Assembly (NCBI RefSeq): GCF_014337155.1
Contig: NZ_CP060632.1
Coordinates: 310,001-374,000, forward strand
Direction: 5' to 3'
DNA: 64,000 bases
Source of the DNA: Wujia chipingensis
Lineage (GTDB): Bacteria; Bacillota; Clostridia; Lachnospirales; Lachnospiraceae
Under the pieces are notes generated by a model, which had not been told where the DNA came from, made no database searches, and worked only from the letters and a program-made list of their open reading frames with translations. Every line of letters begins with the position of its first letter. Position 1 is the first letter of the stretch. The position numbers were made by a program, and so were the translations under genes. Shown in pieces: positions 9,301 to 16,715 of the stretch.

Positions 9301-9893
9301 AGAAGGGTGCGGGATTCAACCGGAATATGCAGGGAATCGCATCGCAGTTTGCGAATGCATTTTACGCGGCGCCGGGACAGAGCATGAATCCGCAGATCGC
9401 GGGTGCGGACAGCCCGAATGTTACATATCGTACCCATGTGCAGAGCTATGGCTGGCAGGGCTGGAAATATAACGGGGCGATGAGCGGCACATCCGGACAG
9501 GCAAAACGACTCGAAGGAATTGAGATCAAACTGACGAATGCACCGTATTCCGGCGGCATCTGCTACACAACCCATGTGCAGAGCTACGGATGGCAGGAAC
9601 CGACAAACAATCCATCTGCATGGCGCAGAAATGGAACGATGAGCGGCACATCCGGGCAGGCAAAAAGACTCGAAGCCATCTGTATTGCATTGACAGGAGA
9701 TATGCAACGGCATTATGATGTATACTATCGTGTGCATGCGCAGAGCTTCGGCTGGCTTGGCTGGGCGAAAAACGGCGCACCGGCAGGAACCGCCGGCTAT
9801 GCAAAACGATTGGAAGGGATAGAGATCCGGCTTGTACCGAAGGGACAGGCAGCTCCGGGCAGTACAGCAAGATCCTATATCTCTGCATATTAA
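6390..9893 (+). CDS. Secreted M6-family metalloprotease-domain protein with six ChW repeats
   Basis: About 1167-aa secreted protein. In order: a signal peptide (hydrophobic run ILAILLAGILFITNWG); an immune-inhibitor-A-like zinc peptidase domain with HEFLHGLGFPD near residue 228 (HExxHxxGxxD) and the GNWDIMGGADYG turn; a middle beta-rich region (about residues 430-760); a Pro/Thr linker of PDPGTN and TPTP repeats; then six clostridial hydrophobic-W (ChW) repeats, each with a YRTHxQSYGW-like core and G(T)xGxAKRLEGI end. The start at 6390 has GGGAGG at 6 nt; an ATG at 6366 lacks a ribosome site. ChW repeats are associated with extracellular attachment. The protease substrate is unknown. Confidence 0.87.
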   Translation: MLHRRYGSGVSVNVRYGRRILAILLAGILFITNWGMNNAQTMARASDAKDYANVVVFAYFKGDAEGASYFQTNRAKILGLYDGAKNRSFTNYLSAVSYGKLRVKNYFPQDDGTTLSACALSVTEASVQAGGNMDTTIVSEILANIPALSGQVLDYDGDGYIDNLTVIMKSERESQTSGNSLVAHHAFYPTDKNLRYGGKEVGHYNMINTPQFLGAGNTTMAQESGVLAHEFLHGLGFPDLYTSDGTYPVGNWDIMGGADYGMSYPLAYMRMKVGGWLMLDTVTTSQTLTLDTQDKQDGHPAYILKSPLNEQELFVVEFRKKDTGLDSYDRFIGGSGVIVYRINPAVEGLSNLYGQTGVYVFRPQPGQTGYSQMAESVYKAYLSKEEGRTTIGKSDLSAGLSDGALTFSDGTNSGIVISEVGSAKGSQITLKVDFPKVSDSAKWTDCGFASVAGNSKNAWNQIAMTLCGQKPYVLTYTKDDAALTLYSCEQDTWKKLYQQKISENYGNEVKLCAYNGLFYFAYADAAGIEIEKLDASCSRVTEKQTIAGAADFDMQAGADGVYLVYTQNNTTAYARCFKAGSLSVTTNLGSYYTTAGTNHFAGQPKLLSIGSSMYASIRNTGTMAVHTFCLDANGNHKEVSDAATKGSTYGMATDGKNLYVATCSEGILVNRYDGKAWHCSKMKDGTISDVVPVCRQGTLFVLTSGAYTGTTNLYRYDVANDQFAQEGVSLDSYSTSQTICAADGTLYVSYLRGADKTFVIKKKSVTVTPAPEPTPDPGTNPDPGTNPDPETNPEPGTGGETTTTTEAATTTTEAPTPTPTPTPTPTPPPTPVVTPDVTVSYRTHIQTFGWENTWRQNGMMSGTSGKAKRLEGIEIKVSGNSGIGIQYTTHCQSYGWLPWSANGDMNGTQGEAKRLEAIKIQLTGSDKDKYDVYYRVHAQSYGWLGWAANGAPAGTAGYAKRLEGIQIVVVKKGAGFNRNMQGIASQFANAFYAAPGQSMNPQIAGADSPNVTYRTHVQSYGWQGWKYNGAMSGTSGQAKRLEGIEIKLTNAPYSGGICYTTHVQSYGWQEPTNNPSAWRRNGTMSGTSGQAKRLEAICIALTGDMQRHYDVYYRVHAQSFGWLGWAKNGAPAGTAGYAKRLEGIEIRLVPKGQAAPGSTARSYISAY
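8908..9870 (+). repeat. Six ChW repeats in two triplets
   Basis: Six copies of an approximately 50-residue unit inside the protease gene. Copies 1-3 and 4-6 form two similar triplets: the third and sixth units are nearly the same (VYYRVHAQS, then GWLGWA.NGAPAGTAGYAKRLEGI). A non-repeat insert lies at about 9307-9410. The order suggests duplication of a three-unit block. Confidence 0.85.
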
Positions 9894-9919
9894 ATAGAAA
9901 AACAGGAGAGGAAGACATT

Positions 9920-12214
9920 ATGAACGCAAAATGGAAACGGCTAGTGACCGCAATTTTGATGATGGCGCTGCTGCTTGGACCGATTGTATCGATGCAGACA
10001 CCGGCACGGGCGGCGGACGGAGAGGACGACAATACGTTTATTGTCGGCTTCGATGCGGAGTTCCCGCCATATGGCTACAAGGACGATAACGGCGAATATG
10101 TCGGCTTCGATCTGGATCTGGCACAGGAGGTATGCGACCGGAACGGTTGGACGCTGAAGAAGCAGCCGATCGAGTGGAACTCGAAGGATATGGAATTAAA
10201 TTCCGGTTCGATCAGCTGTATCTGGAACGGATTCACGATGAATGGCAGAGAGGATGACTATACTTGGACAAAGCCATATGTCGATAATTCACAGGTGGTT
10301 GTCGTGCGTAAGGATTCCGGCATCACACAGCTTAACGATCTTTCTGGGAAGGTCGTTGCCGTGCAGGCAGACAGCTCTGCGCTTGCGGCACTCACAGGCG
10401 AGGATGCAAGCGAGGAGAATAAAGCACTGTGTGCGACATTCAAGGATCTGCAGCAGGTGGGCGATTACAACAGTGCATTCATGAATCTGGAGTCGGGCGC
10501 GGTCAATGCAATCTGCATGGATATCGGTGTCGCAAACTACGAGATCGAATCCCGCGGGGATAAATTCATGATGCTCGAGGATCGTCTGTCTTCCGAGGAA
10601 TACGGAATCGGATTTAAAAAGGGAAATACAGAGCTCCGTGACAAAGTGCAGGCAACTCTGCTTGACATGCTTGCCGATGGTACATTTGACGAGATTGCAG
10701 AGAAATGGGGACTGGAGGAATCCATCTGTCTGACTGCAGACGATGAGGTGCAGGAAGAGACAGCCGCAGATGATAATACATTTGTTGTCGGCTTCGATGC
10801 GGAGTTCCCACCATATGGATATAAAAACGATGACGGCGAATACGTCGGCTTCGATCTGGATCTGGCACAGGAGGTATGTGACCGGAACGGCTGGATCTTG
10901 AAGAAACAGCCGATTGAGTGGAACTCGAAAGATATGGAATTAAACTCCGGTTCGATCAGCTGTATCTGGAACGGATTTACAATGAATGGAAGAGAAGACG
11001 CCTACACATGGACGACGCCGTATGTCGATAATTCGCAGGTAGTCGTTGTACGCAAGGATTCTGGTATCACACAGTTATCCGATCTGTCAGGCAAGGTCGT
11101 TGCCGTGCAGGCGGACAGCTCCGCACTCGCAGCACTGACCGGAGAGGATGCAAGCGAGGAGAATCTGGCACTTGCTGAGACGTTCAAGGATCTGCAACAG
11201 GTCGGCGATTACAACAGTGCATTTATGAATCTGGAGTCAGGCGCCGTAAATGCAATCTGCATGGATATCGGTGTTGCAAACTATGAGATTGCATCCCGCG
11301 GCGATAAGTTTGTGATGCTCGAGGATCGTCTGTCTTCCGAGGAATATGGAATTGGATTTAAGCTTGGAAATACCGAGCTTCGTGATAAAGTACAGGCAAC
11401 GCTGCTTGACATGCTTGCTGATGGTACATTTGAGGAGATCGCAGAGAAATGGGGTCTGGAGGAGTCCATCTGTCTGTCGCCGGACGATCAGGTGCAGGAT
11501 GGAAATGTTGCTGCAACTGCGACAGACAGCACATCCACAGGCAAGAAGAACACAAGCTTCTGGGATAAGTTCTGCTCGATCACAAAGCAGCTTGCAGAAG
11601 GTCTGCTCGCATCCCTGGTAATCTTCTTCCTGACACTTTTGTTCTCCCTGCCGCTCGGACTTCTGGTTGCAGCAGGCAGAATGTGTAAGATCGCGCCGAT
11701 CCGCTGGCTGGTGAAGTTCTATATCTCCATCGCACGCGGTACGCCTCTGATGTTACAGCTTTTGGTTGTATTTTACGGACCATATTATCTGTTTGGCGCG
11801 ACGCTTACGACAAGCTATCGTTTCCAGGCGGTTATCATTGGATTTGCCTTAAACTATGCAGCATATTTCGCAGAGATCTACCGCTCCGGTATTCAGGCTG
11901 TGCCACAGGGACAGCATGAGGCGGCGAAGATCTTAGGATACAGCAAGAGCCAGACGTTCTTCAAGATCGTGTTCCCACAGATGGCGAAGAACATCCTGCC
12001 TTCGGTCACAAACGAGGTTATCACACTGGTTAAGGATACGTCTCTTGCGTTTGCTATCTCTTATACAGAGATGTTCACACTTGCCAAGCAGGTCGCTGCC
12101 GCACAGACAACGATCATGCCGCTGTTTATCGCAGGCGTGTTCTACTACATCTTTAACTTTGTCGTTGCGTTTGTGATGGAGAAGATTGAAAAGCGCATGA
12201 ATTATTATCATTAG
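9920..12214 (+). CDS. Amino-acid ABC transporter: two tandem binding domains fused to permease
   Basis: 764-aa polypeptide. It has a signal peptide or anchor (about residues 1-31) and two tandem type-3 solute-binding domains (about 36-277 and 284-525), each opening with F(I/V)[12 protein letters not shown] and ending [15 protein letters not shown] linker follows, then a HisM/GlnQ-partner permease domain (about 560-764) with the coupling loop [19 protein letters not shown]. It should import a polar amino acid across the membrane with the ATPase encoded next. Binding-permease fusions are known in Firmicutes (GlnP type). The near-identity of the two domains is unusual. Ribosome site AGGAGAGG. 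Confidence 0.92.
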   Translation: MNAKWKRLVTAILMMALLLGPIVSMQTPARAADGEDDNTFIVGFDAEFPPYGYKDDNGEYVGFDLDLAQEVCDRNGWTLKKQPIEWNSKDMELNSGSISCIWNGFTMNGREDDYTWTKPYVDNSQVVVVRKDSGITQLNDLSGKVVAVQADSSALAALTGEDASEENKALCATFKDLQQVGDYNSAFMNLESGAVNAICMDIGVANYEIESRGDKFMMLEDRLSSEEYGIGFKKGNTELRDKVQATLLDMLADGTFDEIAEKWGLEESICLTADDEVQEETAADDNTFVVGFDAEFPPYGYKNDDGEYVGFDLDLAQEVCDRNGWILKKQPIEWNSKDMELNSGSISCIWNGFTMNGREDAYTWTTPYVDNSQVVVVRKDSGITQLSDLSGKVVAVQADSSALAALTGEDASEENLALAETFKDLQQVGDYNSAFMNLESGAVNAICMDIGVANYEIASRGDKFVMLEDRLSSEEYGIGFKLGNTELRDKVQATLLDMLADGTFEEIAEKWGLEESICLSPDDQVQDGNVAATATDSTSTGKKNTSFWDKFCSITKQLAEGLLASLVIFFLTLLFSLPLGLLVAAGRMCKIAPIRWLVKFYISIARGTPLMLQLLVVFYGPYYLFGATLTTSYRFQAVIIGFALNYAAYFAEIYRSGIQAVPQGQHEAAKILGYSKSQTFFKIVFPQMAKNILPSVTNEVITLVKDTSLAFAISYTEMFTLAKQVAAAQTTIMPLFIAGVFYYIFNFVVAFVMEKIEKRMNYYH
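10025..11494 (+). repeat. Tandem duplication of the binding domain (744-bp period)
   Basis: Two copies, about 10025-10750 and 10769-11494, encode domains that differ at roughly 16 of 240 residues by hand alignment. Silent changes are scattered too, so the duplication is recent but not brand new, or is kept similar by conversion. Confidence 0.88.
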
Positions 12215-12224
12215 GAGGTCGCGT

Positions 12225-12986
12225 ATGAACTTACTGGAAGTAAAAAATATTAAGAAAAGCTTCGACGATCTCGAAGTACTAAAAGATATCAGTATGTCGG
12301 TGGCAGAGAGCGAGGTTATCTCGATTCTCGGACCATCCGGCTCCGGAAAATCAACCTTCCTGCGCTGCATGACGATGTTGGAGAAGATTGACGGCGGAAG
12401 CATGGAGTACTGTGGAAAGGAAGCGGTTAATTCCGACAGCGGTGTTCCGGTTTATGCAGACAGGACAACGCTGAAAGAGATTCAGAGCTACTACGGACTG
12501 GTGTTCCAGAATTTTAATCTGTTTCCGCATTATTCGGTACTGAAGAATATCGCAGATGCACCAATCCACGTGCAGAAGCGTGACAAGGACGAGGTATATG
12601 CCGAGGCGAAGGAGCTGCTTCGCAAGATGAATTTAGAAGATAAGGGAGACTATTGTCCATATCAGTTGTCCGGCGGACAGCAGCAGCGTGTGGCGATTGC
12701 CCGTGCACTTGCGTTAAAGCCGAAGATGCTCTTCTTCGATGAGCCGACATCGGCACTCGATCCGGAGCTGACCGCCGAGATCTTAAAGGTATTAAAGGAA
12801 CTCGCCGCCGAGAAGATGACAATGGTGATCGTAACCCATGAGATCGGTTTTGCCCGGAGCGTATCCGACCGCGTGATCTTCATGGATGGCGGTGTGATCG
12901 TTGAGGAAGGAAAGCCGGAGGATGTCATCGACAATCCAAAGACCGACCGCGCCAAGGCATTCCTCAAGAAAATGCAAGAAATGTAG
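12225..12986 (+). CDS. Amino-acid ABC transporter ATP-binding protein (GlnQ-like)
   Basis: 253-aa cytoplasmic ATPase for the fused importer encoded 10 nt upstream. Walker A is GPSGSGKST (residues 36-44), the Q-loop [12 protein letters not shown], the signature [15 protein letters not shown], Walker [14 protein letters not shown] and the switch His is in [11 protein letters not shown]. This is the standard polar amino acid (PAAT) class. Ribosome site AGGAGG. The operon ends at the terminator immediately after the stop. Confidence 0.94.
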   Translation: MNLLEVKNIKKSFDDLEVLKDISMSVAESEVISILGPSGSGKSTFLRCMTMLEKIDGGSMEYCGKEAVNSDSGVPVYADRTTLKEIQSYYGLVFQNFNLFPHYSVLKNIADAPIHVQKRDKDEVYAEAKELLRKMNLEDKGDYCPYQLSGGQQQRVAIARALALKPKMLFFDEPTSALDPELTAEILKVLKELAAEKMTMVIVTHEIGFARSVSDRVIFMDGGVIVEEGKPEDVIDNPKTDRAKAFLKKMQEM

Positions 12987-12988
12987 AA

Positions 12989-13027
12989 AAAATCCCCCGC
13001 AGAGCGTGTCTGCAGGGGATTTTATTT
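12989..13027 (+). terminator. Rho-independent terminator of the amino-acid transporter operon
   Basis: Stem AAAATCCCC..GCAGA / TCTGC.GGGGATTTT, with one mismatch or bulge and a 5-nt loop, followed by TTTATTTTTG. Confidence 0.88.
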
Positions 13028-13058
13028 TTGTACGCTGTGCGTCCGTTAGAAAATATGA

Positions 13059-13577
13059 TTACATCTTCTCCGGCTCGTCATACTCGACACCCTTCGTGTC
13101 GACGGTAACGGTCTTGATACGCTGGTCTTCAAGCGGGCGGTCCATGTAGTCGGTTGGAACATCTGCAATCTTATTCACGATATCCAGACCATCCACGATC
13201 TTGCCGAAAGCAGCATAGCTTCCGTCGAGATGCGGACTATTCTTGTGCATGATGAAAAACTGCGAACCGGCGGAGTTCGGCATCATGGTACGTGCCATAG
13301 AAAGAACACCCGGTTCGTGCTTCAGATCATTCGCAAAACCATTCTGTGCGAACTCTCCGCGGATTGAATATCCAGGACCTCCGGTACCATTTCCGTCCGG
13401 GCAGCCACCCTGGATCATAAAACCATTGATGACACGATGGAAGATCAATCCATCGTAAAACCCTTTCTTAATCAGAGAGATAAAATTCTTTACTGTGTTT
13501 GGTGCGATATCCGGATACAGTTCAAATGTCATAACATCGCCGGATTCCATAGTCATTGTAACAATTGGATTACTCAA
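13059..13577 (-). CDS. Cyclophilin-type peptidyl-prolyl cis-trans isomerase
   Basis: About 172-aa cytoplasmic cyclophilin with the catalytic FHRVINGFMIQGG, GSQFFI and LDGSYAAFGKIVDG segments. No signal peptide is visible. The longest frame begins with an ATG at 13586 that touches the ribosome site AAAGG. A TTG at 13577 (protein start MSNPIVTM) has a good 7-8 nt gap and is preferred, though the choice is not certain. It is divergent from mltG and has its own promoter. Substrates cannot be predicted. Confidence 0.92.
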   Translation of the reverse strand: MSNPIVTMTMESGDVMTFELYPDIAPNTVKNFISLIKKGFYDGLIFHRVINGFMIQGGCPDGNGTGGPGYSIRGEFAQNGFANDLKHEPGVLSMARTMMPNSAGSQFFIMHKNSPHLDGSYAAFGKIVDGLDIVNKIADVPTDYMDRPLEDQRIKTVTVDTKGVEYDEPEKM

Positions 13578-13619
13578 ATTTATCATCCTTTCTTGTAATT
13601 TTATCTAAAAGATGATAGT

Positions 13620-13648
13620 ATAATACCATTATTGTAAAATTACATCAA
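13620..13648 (-). promoter_or_regulatory. Sigma-A promoter of the cyclophilin gene
   Basis: Minus strand: TTGATG, 17-nt spacer, TATTAT. The AT-rich divergent gap also holds an imperfect inverted repeat, GTAATTTTAT at 13595 against GTAAAATTAC at 13634, which might be an operator. Confidence 0.55.
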
Positions 13649-13704
13649 GTGTGTAATTTTTTAAAAAGTTATGTAAACTAAAATGCAAAGAAGAGGTACG
13701 AAAA

Positions 13705-14841
13705 GTGGGAAAAACGGTGATTCGAGTCGTGAAGGGAATCATATTGTTGGTGGCGATTGTCACACTTGCCAATATGACCTATAAACATATACGAACCTAT
13801 TACGATGATTATATGGACGAATACAAGGGAACGGAGTCGACACAGGGCGAAGATGTAACTGTTACGATTCCGGAAGGCGCATCTGTCAAGGAGATCGCGC
13901 AGATACTGAAGGACAATGGATTGATCAATTATCCGCGTGCATTTACAAAGCGTCTGCAGGACTCTGAGTACCGTGGCAAGCTGCATGGTGGTACATACAC
14001 CTTGAATACTGGTATGACAACCTTGCAGATGATGGCAGCCATGAGCCCGACATTCGAGGAAGATCAGCCAGTCGATTATCTGGTTGTGCCAGAGGGCTTT
14101 ACGGTAGAGATGATAGCAGCGCGGTGCGAAGATCAGGGAATCTGTTCTGCAACTGAATTTTTAAATGCATGCAAATCGGTTACGAAATCTGATTTTGCAT
14201 ATCTGGCAGACATACCGGCAGGTGCCAATGTCAATTATAAGGTACAGGGTTTCCTGTTCCCGGCAACTTACGATATTTATGAGTCGACGACAGCGGAATC
14301 ATTAGTCGATTATATGTTGAGAACGTTCGACAACTACTATACACAGGAACTGCAGGATCGTGCGGCAGAGCTTGGATACAGTGCATTTGAACTTGTGACG
14401 AGAGCTTCCATTGTAGAACGTGAGGCAAAGGTGGATTCAGAACGTGCGACGATTGCAGGTGTTATCAACAACCGTCTGAAAGCAGAAATGCCTTTGCAGA
14501 TGTGTCCGACTGTCTTATATCCATTGACCGATGGAATGTATGACAAGAGTCAGGTTCTGTACGAGGATCTGGAACTGGATTCTCCATACAACACTTATAA
14601 GAATGCCGGACTTCCGGTAGGACCGATCTGTAATCCGGGACTGGCATGTATCCAGGCCGTATTGTATCCGGAAGAGCATAATTACCTGTATTACCATGTT
14701 GGCGACGAAGATGCAGGTACACATATCTTTACAGAAAACTATGAAGATCACATAGATACACAGATTATTGGTGGACCAAACGGCGTGACACCGGATGGAG
14801 AAGCATCCACCGAGGAATCGACAACCGAAGAATCACAATAG
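13705..14841 (+). CDS. mltG: Endolytic peptidoglycan transglycosylase MltG (YceG family)
   Basis: 378-aa membrane-anchored lytic transglycosylase that cleaves nascent glycan strands and sets their length. It has an N-terminal hydrophobic segment (VVKGIILLVAIVTLANMTY), a LysM-like subdomain (VTIPEGASVKEIAQIL) and the catalytic domain. The family glutamate is in ASIVEREA, and the signature DSPYNTYKNAGLPVGPICNPG follows. The C-terminal tail is Ser/Thr/Glu-rich (STEESTTEESQ). It uses a GTG start behind AAGAGG. Only 28 nt separate it from the FHA gene, with no terminator, so the phospho-signalling genes may be read through from here. Confidence 0.93.
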   Translation: MGKTVIRVVKGIILLVAIVTLANMTYKHIRTYYDDYMDEYKGTESTQGEDVTVTIPEGASVKEIAQILKDNGLINYPRAFTKRLQDSEYRGKLHGGTYTLNTGMTTLQMMAAMSPTFEEDQPVDYLVVPEGFTVEMIAARCEDQGICSATEFLNACKSVTKSDFAYLADIPAGANVNYKVQGFLFPATYDIYESTTAESLVDYMLRTFDNYYTQELQDRAAELGYSAFELVTRASIVEREAKVDSERATIAGVINNRLKAEMPLQMCPTVLYPLTDGMYDKSQVLYEDLELDSPYNTYKNAGLPVGPICNPGLACIQAVLYPEEHNYLYYHVGDEDAGTHIFTENYEDHIDTQIIGGPNGVTPDGEASTEESTTEESQ

Positions 14842-14869
14842 GAATAAATAATGTATTAGGAGGGACGTT

Positions 14870-16684
14870 ATGAGAACTTTTAATTTTAGGGCGCGAAACA
14901 TTGGCGAAGAAAAATATCTGTCATACACAATGGGCGAGGATTGTGAGTTAGATGAGGATGTTTTGGATTACTGTCAGGATAATGCGCCGGAAGAACTGAT
15001 AGAGATTATCTATGAAGAAGATGACGATTACGATTATCTGACCTACCAGATCACGGGCAAGACATCTCTGGAGGAGTACATTGCGCAGGAGCATGATTGC
15101 GAGAGCGTACTGCTCATCCTGCGGAATGTTGCACAGGAGATGATTTCCTTGAAGGAGCAGGCGATTCCACTTTCGTATGTATTGCTGAATCGTGGATTTA
15201 TCTACGTGGATGCTGAGAAGAAGACAGTACAGTTCCTGTGCCTGCCAATCGAAAGCAAGGGCGCACTTTCTGTAGAATTCAAGAGCTTTGTACGCCAGCT
15301 GCTTGCGAACATGAAATACGATGTGGAAGAGGATCTGAATTATGTTGGTAAGCTCCTCACGTATATCAATGGAGATAACTTCAATCTGCGTGGCTTGATC
15401 GGACTTGCAGAGGCGTTGATGGAAGAGGAAGGAATCAGCTTCGAGGAGGCTGGCGCCATTGATGCAGACGGTGTAGAAGTTGTAAGTGCAGAGGAAGAAG
15501 CACCGGCAGAAAATATCAGCGACATCATGAATAGCCTGCAGGAAGAGGATGATACACCACTTCCGGAGATCGGCGACGATGAAGAAGACGAAGAGGAAGA
15601 AGCAGAGGAGCCTGCAAAGGAAGAGGAAGAACTGGAAAGTATCCTTCCAGCTGGCATGCAGGTAAAGGAAGAAGAAACACCGGTAGAGGAGAAGGTGGCA
15701 GAACCGACAGAGGCTGTCAAGGAGACACCAGCACCTGTCGAGGAAGCACCGGCACCAAAGCCAGTGATGGAAAAGCAGGAAGCACCAGAGCCGGAACCAG
15801 TAGCAGAAAAACCAGAGGTTTCCCCAGCTGCAGAGCAGATCCTGTCACAGGTGAAGCCAGAGGGGGCAACAAATGGTGGCGAGAAGCTGCAGTTAAAGAC
15901 AAACAAGAAGGAATCCGATATCAACCTGATCAAGGATCGGATCAAGGAGCTGGTTGGAGAAGTTCCATCTGCAAAGCCGACAGCACAGCCAACCAAGAAT
16001 ATCCAGACATTGGAAGATCTGGATCATTTCTTAGACAAGCCACCTGTGGTTAAGCGGAATGTGGTAAAGGTAAACCGTGCGGCAATCATCCAGCAGACAG
16101 AGGCTGAGATGGAGGCAGCTGAGGCAGAAGCAGCAGCTGAGACAGCAGAGTCTGCTGAACCGGAAACAACCGTACAAAACGAAGAACCGACAAGCGGACA
16201 GACAGAAAACATCAAGGTGCCTGTAATCGAGGATATCTACGATGACATGAACATTGAGAAGAAAAAGGACGATGAAAAGGACAAGAAGCCAAAGAGTACA
16301 TCTATTTTGAATAAATCTGTAACAGAGCTTGTAAAAGATGCCGTTGGTGCTGTGAGTGCAGCGACTGTAGCAGCCAATTCGCCGAAAGCATTGCCATATC
16401 TGATCCGTGTAAGTACGGAAGAGCGTATCATGCTGAACAAGGCAATCTTCAAGATCGGAAAGGCAACCAGAGGTGTGGACTATACCGTTGGCGGAAACGG
16501 AGCGATCAGCCGTCAGCATGCATTTATCATTCAAAAAGATGGGGTATGTTATATCAAAGATAACAAGTCTACGAATCATACATATGTGAATGGAAAGCGT
16601 GTAGAGGATGGGGTAGAAGAAATTCTGACACATGATTCTCTCGTAAGACTTGCAGATGAAGAGTTTACATTTAAGATTCGCTAA
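14870..16684 (+). CDS. FHA-domain protein with DUF6382-like N terminus (first)
   Basis: 604-aa protein, probably cytoplasmic (no signal or membrane segment). The N-terminal roughly 200 residues form a domain shared with the next gene product (segments like YVLLNRGFIYVDAEKKTVQFLCLPI; family often labelled DUF6382). A long acidic Pro/Glu/Ala-rich linker with EEAPAPKP runs follows, then a C-terminal FHA domain (about residues 505-604) with IGK, SRQHAFI and NKSTNHTYVNG. FHA domains bind phosphothreonine peptides, so this is a candidate reader of the kinase encoded downstream. Ribosome site AGGAGGGA. Its partner ligands are inferred. Confidence 0.85.
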   Translation: MRTFNFRARNIGEEKYLSYTMGEDCELDEDVLDYCQDNAPEELIEIIYEEDDDYDYLTYQITGKTSLEEYIAQEHDCESVLLILRNVAQEMISLKEQAIPLSYVLLNRGFIYVDAEKKTVQFLCLPIESKGALSVEFKSFVRQLLANMKYDVEEDLNYVGKLLTYINGDNFNLRGLIGLAEALMEEEGISFEEAGAIDADGVEVVSAEEEAPAENISDIMNSLQEEDDTPLPEIGDDEEDEEEEAEEPAKEEEELESILPAGMQVKEEETPVEEKVAEPTEAVKETPAPVEEAPAPKPVMEKQEAPEPEPVAEKPEVSPAAEQILSQVKPEGATNGGEKLQLKTNKKESDINLIKDRIKELVGEVPSAKPTAQPTKNIQTLEDLDHFLDKPPVVKRNVVKVNRAAIIQQTEAEMEAAEAEAAAETAESAEPETTVQNEEPTSGQTENIKVPVIEDIYDDMNIEKKKDDEKDKKPKSTSILNKSVTELVKDAVGAVSAATVAANSPKALPYLIRVSTEERIMLNKAIFKIGKATRGVDYTVGGNGAISRQHAFIIQKDGVCYIKDNKSTNHTYVNGKRVEDGVEEILTHDSLVRLADEEFTFKIR

Positions 16685-16715
16685 TTAGGATGATCATATC
16701 ATGAGGAGGTAGCAA

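Noticed and set aside
8574..9737. 387-codon minus-strand frame opposite the ChW repeats
   Set aside because: It is a shadow of the repeat codon bias. The product is Cys/Arg-rich nonsense with no ribosome site.
13594..13665. WalR-like box before mltG
   Set aside because: Several TGTAAW half-sites occur (13594, 13634, 13652) but none has the required 5-nt spacing in direct orientation.
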